Assembly: GCF_024213375.1 (NCBI RefSeq)
Contig: NZ_JANAVJ010000019.1
Location: forward strand, 22,667-86,666
Direction: 5' to 3'
Source: Paenibacillus sp. MZ04-78.2
GTDB lineage: Bacteria > Bacillota > Bacilli > Paenibacillales > NBRC-103111
DNA length: 64,000 nucleotides
The translations under genes and the position numbers were made by a program. This document shows positions 53,303 to 63,040 of this stretch, piece by piece; the first letter of the stretch is position 1; each line of letters starts with the position of its first letter. The notes below the pieces were generated by a model that was given only the letters and a program-made list of their open reading frames with translations, was not told the DNA's origin and ran no database searches.

Positions 53303-56300
53303 TTGTACAACCACACCCGCATGAGCGAGAGAAGCTGCTCGTTATGAACCGGCTTGGTAATATAATCGGAGGCTCCGGCTTGCATGCATTTTTCACGGTC
53401 GTCCTTCATCGCCTTGGCCGTCAGGGCGATCATCGGCAGCCGGTCGAATCGCTCGTCGCTGCGGATGGCGCGCATCGCTTCGTAGCCGTCCATCTCCGGC
53501 ATCATGATATCCATCAGCACGAGATCGAAGTCCGGCTCCCGGTCCAGCGAATCAAGCGCCTGCCTGCCGGTCTCGGCGAACGCCACCTGCATGCCGAGGC
53601 CTTCGAGCAGATTGGACAGCGCGAACACGTTGCGGATGTCGTCGTCGACAAGCAGCACCTTCTTGCCTTTGAATACCGTTTCGATGCTGTGCAGCTTCTG
53701 AAGCACCTGCTGCTTCTCTTCCGGCAGCTTCTCCTCAACGCGGTGCAGGAACAGCGACGTCTCGTCAAGCAGCCGCTCCGGCGACTTCACATCCTTGATG
53801 ATGATCGATTCCGCATATTTCTTCAAGCGCAGCTGCTCTTTCTTGTCCAGCGTCTTACCAGTATAAAGCACAATCGGCAGCCGCCGCAGCGCTTCGTCCG
53901 CTTTGATCCGGTCGAGCAGCTCGTAGACGGACGGCTCCGTCATTCCATAATCGAGCACCATGCAGTCGAACGGCTGCGCCGCCAGCACCGCCAGCGCCTC
54001 CTCGCCGCCCGCTACGGCCGTAATTCGGACGTCGTCATGAGCGATCAGGTTCACCAAGCTATCGCGCTGCTCCTCGTCCGGCTCAACAATGAGCAGATTG
54101 CGCAGGTCGCGGTTCAGGAACGATAAAATATGCGTAAACGCCTGCTCCAAATGCTCTTTGCCGGACGGCTTGCGCAGCCAGGCGATCGCTCCCATCGACA
54201 GCCCTTGATGCACCTCGTCCACGACGGAGATGACATGAACGGGAATATGGCGGGTGGAAGCGTCGTTCTTGAGCTGCACGAGCACGGACCAGCCGTCCAT
54301 GACCGGCAGCTGGATATCGAGCAGGATCGCATCCGGCTGGAGGGTCTTCGCGAGCTGAAGCCCCTTATCCCCTTGCAGCGCGACGACCGCCTTGAAGCCC
54401 CGGCTGCGCGCCATGTCCAGCAAAATCGCGGCAAAATGCGCATCATCCTCGATAATCAGCAGCACCCGGTCGCCTTCCGCAATGCTGTCGCGGTCGTCCG
54501 CGAAGGCGGTCGCCGGCATCTTGCCGCTTTCGGCCGCTTGTGCGAGCGCCAGCGGCGAAAACTGCGGCCATGGGTCCGGGGCCGCGGCCGAGGGCGGCAT
54601 GACGGCTGGCGCCGCTTCGGCCGCGCCGGACGCCAGCCGCACATCGTGCGGCAAATACAGCGTGAACCGGCTGCCGCGGCCCTCCTCGCTCTCCAGCTCG
54701 ATCGCTCCGCCGAGCAGCAACGCCAGCTGTCGGCTGATCGAGAGGCCGAGCCCCGTCCCGCCGTACTTGCGGCTCGTCGTTCCGTCCGCCTGCTGGAACG
54801 CCTCGAAGATCAGTTGCTGCTTATCGGGAGAAATCCCGATGCCCGTATCCTCGATCTCGAAGGCGACCATCGGTCCCGGCTCCGCGAGCTGCCGTATCGT
54901 GAGGCGAACGCTCCCAGAATGCGTAAATTTGAAGGCATTGGACAGCAAATTTTTCAAAATTTGCTTCAGCCGCCCGCTGTCCGTTTGTATCCGTCCCGGC
55001 GTCTCGCCGCCGAAGTCCACCTCGAAGGACAGCCCTTTGGATCGGGCCAGCGGTCCGAACGCTTTTTTCATCAATTCGGCCGTCTCTTGCAGGCAGACCG
55101 TCTCCTCATGCAGCTCCATCCGGCCGGACTCGACCTTGGCCAAATCGAGCACATCGTCGATCAGCTTAAGCAAGTCGCAGCCGGACGAGTAGATCGTCTC
55201 GGCGTACTCCACCTGCTTGCCCGTCAAGTTGCGCTCCTTGTTCTCCTTCAGCAGTTGGGAAAGGATCAGCAAGCTGTTGAGCGGCGTCCGCAGCTCGTGC
55301 GACATGTTCGCCAGAAATTCCGACTTGTACCTGGAAGCCAGCGCCAGCTCCAGCGTCTGCTTCTCCAGCTTCTCCTTGGCCAGCTCGATCTGACGGTTGA
55401 CCTCCTCCGTCTCGCGGACTTGCTCTTCCAGCTCCACCGTCTTGCGGACCAAGGTATCGTTGCTCTGCTCCAACACCTCCTGGTGCAGCTGCAACTGCTC
55501 CTCCGATGCCCGCAGCGCCCGCGTCTGCTCCTCCAGCTTCTCATTGGAAGCCTTTAGCTCATCCTGCTGGGACAGCAGCTCCTCCGACTGGGTCTGCAAT
55601 TCGTCGGTCAGCGCCTGATGAATGCGCAGCAGCTCCTCGATCCTCAAACGTCCCATCAACGCGTTCAGCGTCACGCCGAGGTTCTCGCTCGTCTGCTTAA
55701 TCAGCTTCTGCTCCAGCTCCGAGAACGTCTTCAACGACACCAGCTCGAACACTGCGATCACTTCGTCGTCGTACTCGACCGGCTGGACCGTCAGCGTCAG
55801 CGGCTCCAGCTCGCCGAAGGCGGAGCGGATCACGCCGTATGGTCCAACGACGCCCTCGACCGTGATCGGCTTGCCATCCTTCGCGCTCTGCCCGACAAGC
55901 CCTTCGCCTAGCGGAAGCTCGGCAGCGGCCGTGCTTTCCGATCGGGCGTACGTACCGGCAAGCGCCAGCTTACCGCCCGCCGCCGCCTGCTTCAGCACAT
56001 AGAACGCCCCGTCCTGCGCGCCGACGATCCGGGCCAGCTCTCCGATGAACGTTTGCGCCATCTCCTCCACTTTGCGCGAATCCTCCAGCATCGCATACAT
56101 GTGCGCAATCTGGGTTTGCAGCCACAGCGTATCCTCATTCGCTTTATGGAGCGCCCGTTCATTCGTCGTCGCCTGCTCCAGATTGTCCGCCAGCCGGTTG
56201 AACACGTCCGCAAGCTTGCCGAATTCGTCACTGGACGTAACCGGCACCCGGTAAGCCGCGTCTCCCCATTTCCCGCTCGCAAAATTCGTAAGCATCGCCG

Positions 56301-56949
56301 AAAGGACGTTCAGCCCCCGGGTAAACCCGGGCACGATCCACAGCATGATCGCCACACTCAGCAGCAAGCCGGCCAGCGTCAGCAGCCCGGTATAGGTCAA
56401 CGTCTGTTGGTTATCGCTCAGCGCCTGCTTGATCGCCGCATCCATCGCCTCATCGTGGAAATTCGTCAAATTGCCCATGCTGCTTGTAAAATGATCCTGC
56501 AGCTCAATCCCCACATTCGTGCGAAGCGCGTTCGCCTCCGCTTGTTTGCCGCTTTCGTTCAAATGGACGACCTGTTTCTTAAAGTCCAGGAAGCGTTTGC
56601 CGTGCAGCAGCACTTCGTCGGCCAGCTCCCGTTCCTTCCCTTCCTTGGAAAAACGATCGATCTGCTGAAGCCCTTGCTTGACCTTTACGCTGATTGTCTT
56701 GACCGCTTCGGCATTTTTCTTGTCGCTGTCGGTCGAGTCGATCAACAGCAAATTTACGATGCCCTTGGCAAGCTCCGCCGCGTCGTTGCGCACCTGCGTA
56801 CTGATCCGTACCTTCTGGTACCGGTTCTCGTAAATTTCCTTCATCACGGAATCCGTGCTGGTCAGCCGGCTCATGCCGATGCCCGCCAAAGCAAAAATCA
56901 GCACCAGCAGGATGCCGAATCCCATAAACAGCTTCGTCTTCATCCTCAT
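53299..56949 (-). CDS. Membrane hybrid histidine kinase with three receivers (RsbK-like)
   Basis: 1216 residues from ATG 56949 (GGGAGAGGAAATGAACTG upstream; the longer in-frame ORF starts within unlikely sequence). Order: TM1 ~8-27, extracellular helical sensor ~28-185 (CHASE3-like), TM2 ~186-207, HAMP, GAF ~275-430, long coiled coil ~430-545, HisKA ([20 protein letters not shown]), HATPase ([29 protein letters not shown]), Pro/Ala linker, REC1 ([12 protein letters not shown]), REC2 ([10 protein letters not shown]), REC3 ([13 protein letters not shown]). Such a kinase may feed phosphate to the REC-PP2C protein. The coiled coil is a likely methylation area. Confidence 0.88.
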   Translation of the reverse strand: MRMKTKLFMGFGILLVLIFALAGIGMSRLTSTDSVMKEIYENRYQKVRISTQVRNDAAELAKGIVNLLLIDSTDSDKKNAEAVKTISVKVKQGLQQIDRFSKEGKERELADEVLLHGKRFLDFKKQVVHLNESGKQAEANALRTNVGIELQDHFTSSMGNLTNFHDEAMDAAIKQALSDNQQTLTYTGLLTLAGLLLSVAIMLWIVPGFTRGLNVLSAMLTNFASGKWGDAAYRVPVTSSDEFGKLADVFNRLADNLEQATTNERALHKANEDTLWLQTQIAHMYAMLEDSRKVEEMAQTFIGELARIVGAQDGAFYVLKQAAAGGKLALAGTYARSESTAAAELPLGEGLVGQSAKDGKPITVEGVVGPYGVIRSAFGELEPLTLTVQPVEYDDEVIAVFELVSLKTFSELEQKLIKQTSENLGVTLNALMGRLRIEELLRIHQALTDELQTQSEELLSQQDELKASNEKLEEQTRALRASEEQLQLHQEVLEQSNDTLVRKTVELEEQVRETEEVNRQIELAKEKLEKQTLELALASRYKSEFLANMSHELRTPLNSLLILSQLLKENKERNLTGKQVEYAETIYSSGCDLLKLIDDVLDLAKVESGRMELHEETVCLQETAELMKKAFGPLARSKGLSFEVDFGGETPGRIQTDSGRLKQILKNLLSNAFKFTHSGSVRLTIRQLAEPGPMVAFEIEDTGIGISPDKQQLIFEAFQQADGTTSRKYGGTGLGLSISRQLALLLGGAIELESEEGRGSRFTLYLPHDVRLASGAAEAAPAVMPPSAAAPDPWPQFSPLALAQAAESGKMPATAFADDRDSIAEGDRVLLIIEDDAHFAAILLDMARSRGFKAVVALQGDKGLQLAKTLQPDAILLDIQLPVMDGWSVLVQLKNDASTRHIPVHVISVVDEVHQGLSMGAIAWLRKPSGKEHLEQAFTHILSFLNRDLRNLLIVEPDEEQRDSLVNLIAHDDVRITAVAGGEEALAVLAAQPFDCMVLDYGMTEPSVYELLDRIKADEALRRLPIVLYTGKTLDKKEQLRLKKYAESIIIKDVKSPERLLDETSLFLHRVEEKLPEEKQQVLQKLHSIETVFKGKKVLLVDDDIRNVFALSNLLEGLGMQVAFAETGRQALDSLDREPDFDLVLMDIMMPEMDGYEAMRAIRSDERFDRLPMIALTAKAMKDDREKCMQAGASDYITKPVHNEQLLSLMRVWLYK

Positions 56950-57011
56950 CAGTTCATTTCCTCTCCCGTCCCTTTCTCTCTCTTCGTATGGTCTTAATTC
57001 GTGGCCACCAG

Positions 57012-58169
57012 CTACGTAGCGGTGATCAGCACCATGCAAATATCGTCGCTCTGCGCCTCCCTCACGTCCTGAGGCAGCAGAGTCTCGACGAGGCATTCGG
57101 GACTGGGCGCCTGATGAATGCAGCTTTGCAGACGCAGCGCCAGCAGATCAGATTCCGCCGCGTCCTCCGGGTAATCCTCCGGCAGCGGCAGCGCCTCCAG
57201 CAGCCCGTCCGTATACAAGGCGATGCGGATCGGCCGCTCATACGTGAAGATGCTCTTCGTAATCTCCATCTGATCGAAGAAGCCGACGGCGCAGCTTCCC
57301 TGATTGAGCGCCATCGGCGCTTTTCCCTCTTCAAAAAGAAACCCGGGCGGATGGCCCGCGTTCACGTATTCGATCGTCTTGGTCCGGGTATCGATCAGCA
57401 AATAAATCGCCGTAAAATAGTAGATGACCGACGGATTTTTATGATTGAGCTGGTTCATGTACCGGTTCAGCTCCGTTACGACGAACTCCGGCGAGACGAA
57501 GCGCGTGATCGTGTCCTGCATGACCGAGGAGATGAACATGCATACCAGCGAAGACGAAATCCCGTGGCCCATTATGTCCAGAATGATGACGCCGTGCCGG
57601 TCCTCGTCAATCCGGTACCATGCGTAAAAATCGCCCGCCAGCTCGAACGACGGGTAATACGCGGCGCTGATTTCGAGCCGCTCCTTCTTCAAGGGCGGGC
57701 TGAGCACGCTGCCCTGCACTTGTCTGGCCAGCTCCAGCTCCTCGCGGATACGGGCATCGTTCGCCTTGTGCCAATCCTTCTCGTATTTGAGGCGCAGCGC
57801 CGAGCGAATCCGCGCGATCAGCTCGATTTTGTTCACCGGCTTCATCACGTAATCCATCGCCCCAGCATCCATCGCCTCCGCCAGCTTGTTGGAATCGCCG
57901 AGCGCCGTCACGATAATGACCGGGATATCCTTCAAGCGCTCATCCTGCTGAATGCGGCGGCAAGCTTCGATCCCGTCCATCTCCGGCATCATCATATCCA
58001 TCAGGATCAAGTCAACCGGCACCTTGCCTCCGTCCGCATACGCGGTAAGCCGCTGCATCATTTCCACCGCCGAAGCGGCTTTCCAGAACGAATCATATCC
58101 TGCGCTTTTCAATATTTTTTCGATCACCATGAGATTGACCGGGTTATCGTCCACGATGGCAATGTTCAT
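57012..58169 (-). CDS. Receiver-PP2C phosphatase (RsbY-like)
   Basis: 385 residues. REC ~3-120 (VDDNPVNLMVIEK, LILMDMMMPEMDGIEA, DAGAMDYVMKPVNKIEL), short linker, then a SpoIIE/RsbU phosphatase: AAYYPSFELAGDFYAWYRID, GVIILDIMGHGISSSLVCMF, TKTIEYVNAGHPPGFL, IALYTDGLLEA. Metal-binding Asp residues are in place. Such proteins dephosphorylate RsbV. A strong TATAAT (58235-58240) precedes the gene on the minus strand. Confidence 0.9.
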   Translation of the reverse strand: MNIAIVDDNPVNLMVIEKILKSAGYDSFWKAASAVEMMQRLTAYADGGKVPVDLILMDMMMPEMDGIEACRRIQQDERLKDIPVIIVTALGDSNKLAEAMDAGAMDYVMKPVNKIELIARIRSALRLKYEKDWHKANDARIREELELARQVQGSVLSPPLKKERLEISAAYYPSFELAGDFYAWYRIDEDRHGVIILDIMGHGISSSLVCMFISSVMQDTITRFVSPEFVVTELNRYMNQLNHKNPSVIYYFTAIYLLIDTRTKTIEYVNAGHPPGFLFEEGKAPMALNQGSCAVGFFDQMEITKSIFTYERPIRIALYTDGLLEALPLPEDYPEDAAESDLLALRLQSCIHQAPSPECLVETLLPQDVREAQSDDICMVLITAT

Positions 58170-58321
58170 ACCTTGTTCGTCTCTCCCTTGTCTGTGTGCA
58201 TCCTTTCCCCGATTGGCAAAGGTCCGTTCTTCCCATTATAGCTTTTTTTACAGCCTTATTAACCGAAAGCGGAACGCTTGAATCAGCCCGAGCGTCGCGG
58301 CGGGTTTCCTCCCAAGCCAAA

Positions 58322-58362
58322 GAGCACCTCGATCCTTTTGCGGGTCTCAAGGTGCTTCGGTA
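58322..58362 (-). terminator. Terminator after comQ
   Basis: AGCACCTTGAG...GAGGTGCT on the minus strand, then CTTTGG; weak T tract. Confidence 0.5.
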
Positions 58363-58373
58363 TCTTTTTGGGT

Positions 58374-59288
58374 CTAGGCAAAAGCGGCATACGTGAGCTC
58401 CCGGAACTTTTCCTTCCCCGGGGACGGGACCTGGAGATCGGTCCATAGCTCCTCCGCCTTTTGAACGCATACGGACTGCACGATCTTGGTATATTCGATG
58501 CAGCCGGAATCCGCGATCAGTTGCATATACTGCTCCTTATCCTGCACAAGAGCGTCTGCGGTAATTTTTCCTTCATAATACTCCTTCACCGGGCGAAACG
58601 CTTCGCTGTCCACTTTGAGCAGATACAGCACGGGCAGCGTCCGCTTGCGAAGCAGCAAATCGCTCTTCACGTCGAATTGGGCGATGTCCTTCAGATCGTT
58701 CTGGATCTGATGAATCATCCCGACGCAATCCGCCAGATCGTCGATCCGCTCCATCGTCTCTTCGCTGCAATCCGTCAGACAGTACCCCATCAGACAAGCG
58801 AACCGGAACAAGGACCCGGACTTCTCCTGAATCATGGTGAGATAATCGTCGACCTCGGACACCTCATTCGTGACGTCCTTATGCTGTCCGCTGACCGATC
58901 GGGACAGCATCTTGCTGATCTCATAAAGCGGACGTCCGTTCACTCCGCATTGGCCGATCTCCCCCATGAAGCCCGTCAGCAGGACGAGCACCGCATTTAA
59001 CGCCACCTCCGGCGGATACCGCATCCATGGCTTGCTCTCGTGATCCTGATCTTGCAGGTCGTCGACGATATCGAAGCAGAGAAGAATCAATTCCGTCGCC
59101 GCGGCCAACCGGTCGATATGCGGCGAAGCTCCTCCCAGCATGTCATGAGTGCAGCGCGTGATGCTCGCCCACGACCCTTGTTCCTGCGCCTTTTCCTCGA
59201 TGAACGCTTTGAGCAAAGCATTGAGATTTTCCGCGCCCACATGATCGTCTACCATCCGGTACATATGCTCTACTGTCTCCCGATCCAA
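58374..59288 (-). CDS. comQ: ComQ-like isoprenyl transferase
   Basis: 304 residues from TTG 59288 with AGGGGGACGGG ahead (an ATG 8 codons in is an alternative). Polyprenyl synthase fold with one true Asp motif CFDIVDDLQDQDHESKPWM; second site MIHQIQNDLKDI is N-x-x-x-D. This mix is typical of ComQ, which isoprenylates the Trp of the ComX precursor and exports or processes it. Downstream of comA in the same direction, 26 bp apart. Elsewhere comQ lies before comX. Confidence 0.85.
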   Translation of the reverse strand: MDRETVEHMYRMVDDHVGAENLNALLKAFIEEKAQEQGSWASITRCTHDMLGGASPHIDRLAAATELILLCFDIVDDLQDQDHESKPWMRYPPEVALNAVLVLLTGFMGEIGQCGVNGRPLYEISKMLSRSVSGQHKDVTNEVSEVDDYLTMIQEKSGSLFRFACLMGYCLTDCSEETMERIDDLADCVGMIHQIQNDLKDIAQFDVKSDLLLRKRTLPVLYLLKVDSEAFRPVKEYYEGKITADALVQDKEQYMQLIADSGCIEYTKIVQSVCVQKAEELWTDLQVPSPGKEKFRELTYAAFA

Positions 59289-59313
59289 CCGCCCGTCCCC
59301 CTAGTTGTCCTGA

Positions 59314-59946
59314 TCAAGTGTCTATGTAATGCCTGCTTTTAATGAATTTCTCCATCGCTTCCATTCTCGACTTCGCGCCCAGCTTATCGTAGATTCGGCG
59401 CAGGTAATTATCGACGGTACGTTTGCTCATGTGGATGCGATCGGCAATCTGATCGTGCGTGGCCCCCTTGACGACCATGCCCATCATCATCACTTCTTCA
59501 TCGTTCAATTCTTCATAGGATGGCGAGCCGCTCAATTGAATCTGGTGATACAGCGACAGCGGCAGCATCGTATGGTTGTCCAGAATGCAGTTCACCATGT
59601 TCTTGATCGTTCTGATACTGGACTCCTTCGAAAGCACGCCGCTAACTTTCAGCTCAATGAGCCGATTCATCGCCTTCGTCAAGTCGTGACCGGTAAAAAT
59701 CACAATATGAATGTGCGGATATTCCTTCTTGATTTGCGCCGCGACCTCGGTCCCTGACAGATCGGGAAGCTGGTAATCCAGAAAAACGAGCCCCGGCTGG
59801 TGCTTCTTGATCTGCTCCATACCTTCCTCGGCGCTGCTGGCTATGCCGACCACTTCAATGCAATCCATTTCCTCCAATAATTCCCTCGTTGCGCGGGCAA
59901 CGAGAGGATGATCATCGATGACGAGAGCTTTGACCGTTTCGTTCAT
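59314..59946 (-). CDS. comA: ComA-like response regulator (LuxR/NarL type)
   Basis: 210 residues. REC VIDDHPLVARATRELLEE, LVFLDYQLPDLSG (Asp site), IFTGHDL, and KVSGVLSKESS; C-terminal LuxR HTH (GATHDQIADRIHMSKRTVDNYLRRIYDKLGAKSRMEAME). Overlaps comP by 4 bp. On phosphorylation it would bind target promoters; the targets are not known. Confidence 0.85.
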   Translation of the reverse strand: MNETVKALVIDDHPLVARATRELLEEMDCIEVVGIASSAEEGMEQIKKHQPGLVFLDYQLPDLSGTEVAAQIKKEYPHIHIVIFTGHDLTKAMNRLIELKVSGVLSKESSIRTIKNMVNCILDNHTMLPLSLYHQIQLSGSPSYEELNDEEVMMMGMVVKGATHDQIADRIHMSKRTVDNYLRRIYDKLGAKSRMEAMEKFIKSRHYIDT

Positions 59947-62261
59947 ACGGACAACACCTCCCGGACCGGAATCGTAATAACAAGCTTCACACCGGCGCCT
60001 TGACGCGAATCGAACTCCAGCTTCCCGTTTAAATGCATGATACGACCTCTCATTTGCTCCACTCCCATCCCAGATGCTCCAATCTCCATGCGAGGTACTT
60101 GCGTGCTGTCAAACCCGACGCCGTCGTCTTCATAAGTCAGGCAAAACCTGTGATCCTTTACTATCATGGCAAAGGATACTTTCGAAGCCTGCGAATGCTT
60201 CTTCGCATTGTTAAGCAGCTCCTGAATAACACGGAAAATATGCCTTTTCGTCTTCAAATCCTTCAACTCGATAGCGGAAGCGCCCTCCTCCTTGAACTCG
60301 ATCTCGAATGGCGTATGGTACGCTTCCTTGTCCAGATACGTCCGCACGGTTTCGATCAATCCGATCTCCTTCAGCAGGAACGGATTCAATTCGAAGCAGC
60401 TTTGCCGCAGGCTGTTGTTGATCAACTCAACGAAATTGACAATGTTGTTCAAATGCTCCTTATCTTCCTTGTTCATCGCGTACTTGTCCAGCAACGACAC
60501 GAATCGCCGCTTGAGAAAAAACAAATCCTGCATCGTCGTATCGTGAAGATCGGCGGCGATCCGGAGCCGTTCTTCTTCCTGCAACTCGAACATGATTTTG
60601 CGGAACCATTGAATCTCCTGCGCCGACTGCTCGTCGGGCAACTGCGCCGCCAGCAGATGCATCTTCGCCGTCAGCTTGCGGATCAGGTGGACATTCTCCA
60701 GACTGACTTCCAAGTAGGACGTAATCAGGTGAAGCCATTGAACCTCTTCCTTGCCCAGGAAGGTATTCGCTTTGTTGCGTGTAATAACCAGATAGCTGGC
60801 GTACTCTTCATGACGAGTAATCTCGATACAGGTGTATAGCGGATGCTGGAGCCAAGTCGACGAGCGGATCATCTCCTTGATCTCCGCCGTATCGATCTCC
60901 CCTTCGTCGATGATCTCGGTGTCGTGCTCGTACTGGAACACGATCGCGCCGCCTCTCACCTGAAGCGTGTCGACGATGTCCACGAGGACAATTTCTTTCA
61001 GATCGCGGAAGCTGGAGATAGCTCCCAGACTCTTGGAAATTTTCTTGAGCGCCGTCTGAAGCACATACTTTCTTGGGAATAGGAAGCGTTCGAGCCTCGT
61101 TGTTAAGTATTCGGTCGAGTACAAGACGACGGATAGCATGATGATTGAGCCGGTAAAGTGAAATATTATTTCTCTAACCCCCATCGTATCCTGAAACAAG
61201 AAAGCGCAACTTCCCGTAAAAAGAGCAGATGGTACGATGGCAAGCAGAGCGGCAAAAACAAACCGCCGGAGTACCAGACCGATATCATATAACTGATTCG
61301 AAGCGATCAAATACGCAAATGAGATTGGTAAAAATAAAATAAACCAGCTTGTATAGACAGCATCTACGATTTGAAACCCGGTAATTAATCGTGGAAGAAA
61401 CGATAAACAGATTACGGGCAAGAATGAAATTAATAAAGAAAACCATACACTTCTTACAATGCTTGATAAATACGACTTTTCTTTACGAACTTTAAAGAAT
61501 AAAAATGTTAATACGTAAATATTTATTAAAAATCCTATAATAAAAAACCATAACGTTAAATCACCATTGTAATTGTGAATGGTGGGAGCCAACGGAGAAA
61601 AATAAAGAAGTCTTATTATGAATCCTAAAATAGCAACCGAGTACAAATATTTCAAGCCATTCGAGGGTAATTGTATGCCTCCTTTTTCCTTGAAAAAAAC
61701 AACTAAGAAATGAAAGAAAACAATAGGTAGAACCATCATGAAGTTTGTGATCAAAATTTTTCCAACAATGTCTCCCCTCACAGACACCCCGCGGCTCATG
61801 TAGATGATGGCACAGGTAAGAAAAACGACTGCAAGCAACTTTGCCGATGGAGAATGCCTCATTTTCCAATATAGTAAGCCAGCCATAAATAAGCAAACTA
61901 CTTCATCTATTAACGGAACAATATCGTAGGTCAGGAGACTTTTATTGAAAACTTCGACTTTATGCTCAAGCCCGTCTCTCGATACAATAAAATTGTGAGC
62001 TTGTTCTACAGCCTTCCATTTTCGAATTGAAGGGTATTTGTTGGGATCTTCTCCGTCCACCTGCTTAATGATATCCCCGACCTTTACATCAAGCTCACTA
62101 CTTACGCTAATCTTGTCAACTTCTACAATGACCCACTCGTTCTTTTGGTTCAATTCGAGATTAATTCCAGTATAGGGAAATTTAAAAGTGATATATATGC
62201 ACCAAATTTGTAATCCGATAAATATTGACATGAGAGCACATAATATTATTTTATTTCTCAT
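59943..62261 (-). CDS. comP: ComP-like membrane sensor kinase
   Basis: 772 residues, close to the 769 of B. subtilis ComP. TM1 ~5-25, PDZ-like exported loop ~30-110 (VDKISVSSELDVKVGDIIKQVDGEDPNKY), about eight to ten more helices to ~410, then HisKA_3 (AADLHDTTMQDLFFLKRRFVS) and HATPase (IQELLNNAKKHSQ, YEDDGVGFD, GASGMGVEQMRGRI). The 5' half is AT-rich compared with the kinase half. GGGAGAGATGT before the ATG. Confidence 0.9.
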   Translation of the reverse strand: MRNKIILCALMSIFIGLQIWCIYITFKFPYTGINLELNQKNEWVIVEVDKISVSSELDVKVGDIIKQVDGEDPNKYPSIRKWKAVEQAHNFIVSRDGLEHKVEVFNKSLLTYDIVPLIDEVVCLFMAGLLYWKMRHSPSAKLLAVVFLTCAIIYMSRGVSVRGDIVGKILITNFMMVLPIVFFHFLVVFFKEKGGIQLPSNGLKYLYSVAILGFIIRLLYFSPLAPTIHNYNGDLTLWFFIIGFLINIYVLTFLFFKVRKEKSYLSSIVRSVWFSLLISFLPVICLSFLPRLITGFQIVDAVYTSWFILFLPISFAYLIASNQLYDIGLVLRRFVFAALLAIVPSALFTGSCAFLFQDTMGVREIIFHFTGSIIMLSVVLYSTEYLTTRLERFLFPRKYVLQTALKKISKSLGAISSFRDLKEIVLVDIVDTLQVRGGAIVFQYEHDTEIIDEGEIDTAEIKEMIRSSTWLQHPLYTCIEITRHEEYASYLVITRNKANTFLGKEEVQWLHLITSYLEVSLENVHLIRKLTAKMHLLAAQLPDEQSAQEIQWFRKIMFELQEEERLRIAADLHDTTMQDLFFLKRRFVSLLDKYAMNKEDKEHLNNIVNFVELINNSLRQSCFELNPFLLKEIGLIETVRTYLDKEAYHTPFEIEFKEEGASAIELKDLKTKRHIFRVIQELLNNAKKHSQASKVSFAMIVKDHRFCLTYEDDGVGFDSTQVPRMEIGASGMGVEQMRGRIMHLNGKLEFDSRQGAGVKLVITIPVREVLSV

Positions 62262-62353
62262 ACATCTCTCCCTAAATCCCTAAATACTTACTTAATTTAA
62301 ATTTACTTGATATACTTCTCTAATAAAATCATCTTATAAAAGGGGATGCCAAA

Positions 62354-62551
62354 ATGCTAACCATCCAATTGACACCGCAGTTGAGTCATGTCGTACATTT
62401 GTTGAAGAATGTCGACTTCCAAGAAAATGTAAGCGCTTCTAAGAACTTATTTTTATTGTCTAAGTCTGAAGCTACTGCAGTAATCAGGAATTTCGATAGA
62501 TCTTCAAATCAATATAAAGAACCAAAACAGCCTCTTTGTCATTGGGACTAA
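62354..62551 (+). CDS. comX: ComX-like pheromone precursor, divergent from comP
   Basis: 65 residues; AAGGGGATGCC before ATG. The middle (LLKNVDF ... LFLLSKSEATAVIRNFDRS) follows the pattern LKNKEA...LIGFDVQETETIIKAYN of B. subtilis ComX. The C-terminus PKQPLCHWD has a Trp next to the last residue; ComX peptides carry the prenylated Trp within the last few residues. Size, AT-rich DNA and location next to comP support the call. It is on the opposite strand from comP, unlike comQXPA elsewhere. Confidence 0.7.
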   Translation: MLTIQLTPQLSHVVHLLKNVDFQENVSASKNLFLLSKSEATAVIRNFDRSSNQYKEPKQPLCHWD

Positions 62552-62569
62552 CTTAAGTATTATTTTACC

Positions 62570-62626
62570 AAATTGATAAAAGAGTGTATATTAGGTCTTT
62601 CCTAGCATACACTCTCTTATCAATTT
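62570..62626. terminator. Near-perfect 20 bp inverted repeat after comX
   Basis: Arms 62570-62589 and 62607-62626 pair with one G-T/A mismatch; the loop is 17 bases. T and A tracts lie at both ends, so it probably stops comX and the opposing small ORF. Confidence 0.7.
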
Positions 62627-62703
62627 GTGCGATATTCGATAAGATGTAACAACTTTTATATTGAGGTTAGTGAGAATAGATTCTATTCGTTTTGAATTCA
62701 GGA

Positions 62704-62934
62704 TCATCGGATTTTTTTCATGTATTGGTATTTTATAGGTGTGCACGTTTCCGCGGTAACACTGAGGAGCAACTTGGGTAAGCTCAATGTAACGGCATAG
62801 CAGGGGGAGCAGTCGTACCAGATCGTGAACACTTCTTTCCATTCCCACACATGGCGAAGTAGCGCAGATAAGCTCAGCAGCATGTCAAGTCGCTCTTTAC
62901 TCTCCTCACTCAGTGTATCCGCAGGCGGATTCAC
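62704..62934 (-). CDS. Hypothetical 76-residue ORF
   Basis: GTG start at 62934 overlaps the end of the ORF above (TTGTGA). Residues ~8-30 (LSEESKERLDMLLSLSALLRHVWEW) are helical; the remainder has several Cys and is less protein-like. Not recognised; could be debris. Confidence 0.3.
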   Translation of the reverse strand: MNPPADTLSEESKERLDMLLSLSALLRHVWEWKEVFTIWYDCSPCYAVTLSLPKLLLSVTAETCTPIKYQYMKKIR

Positions 62935-63023
62935 AAGCGATGGTTGGCTTTCAGACGGGCCTTCGTCTGCTGGACGGTTTTTCGAACCTCCTGCACGCTT
63001 TCGATCACATAGCCGTGAACCAT
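62931..63023 (-). CDS. Hypothetical 30-residue ORF
   Basis: ATG at 63023 after GAGAAAGGCGATT. 30 residues, helical and basic (ESVQEVRKTVQQTKARLKA). It ends in an overlap with the next ORF. Its 5' side meets the kinase remnant at about 63041. Not recognised. Confidence 0.3.
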   Translation of the reverse strand: MVHGYVIESVQEVRKTVQQTKARLKANHRL

Positions 63024-63040
63024 AATCGCCTTTCTCTCGA

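Noticed and set aside
54130..55557. Long plus-strand frame opposite the hybrid kinase
   Set aside because: Antisense shadow; Arg/Leu/Gln-rich and no ribosome site.
62591..62848. 85-codon minus-strand ORF near comX
   Set aside because: It includes part of the inverted repeat, and its content is less protein-like than the overlapping 76-codon frame, itself weak.
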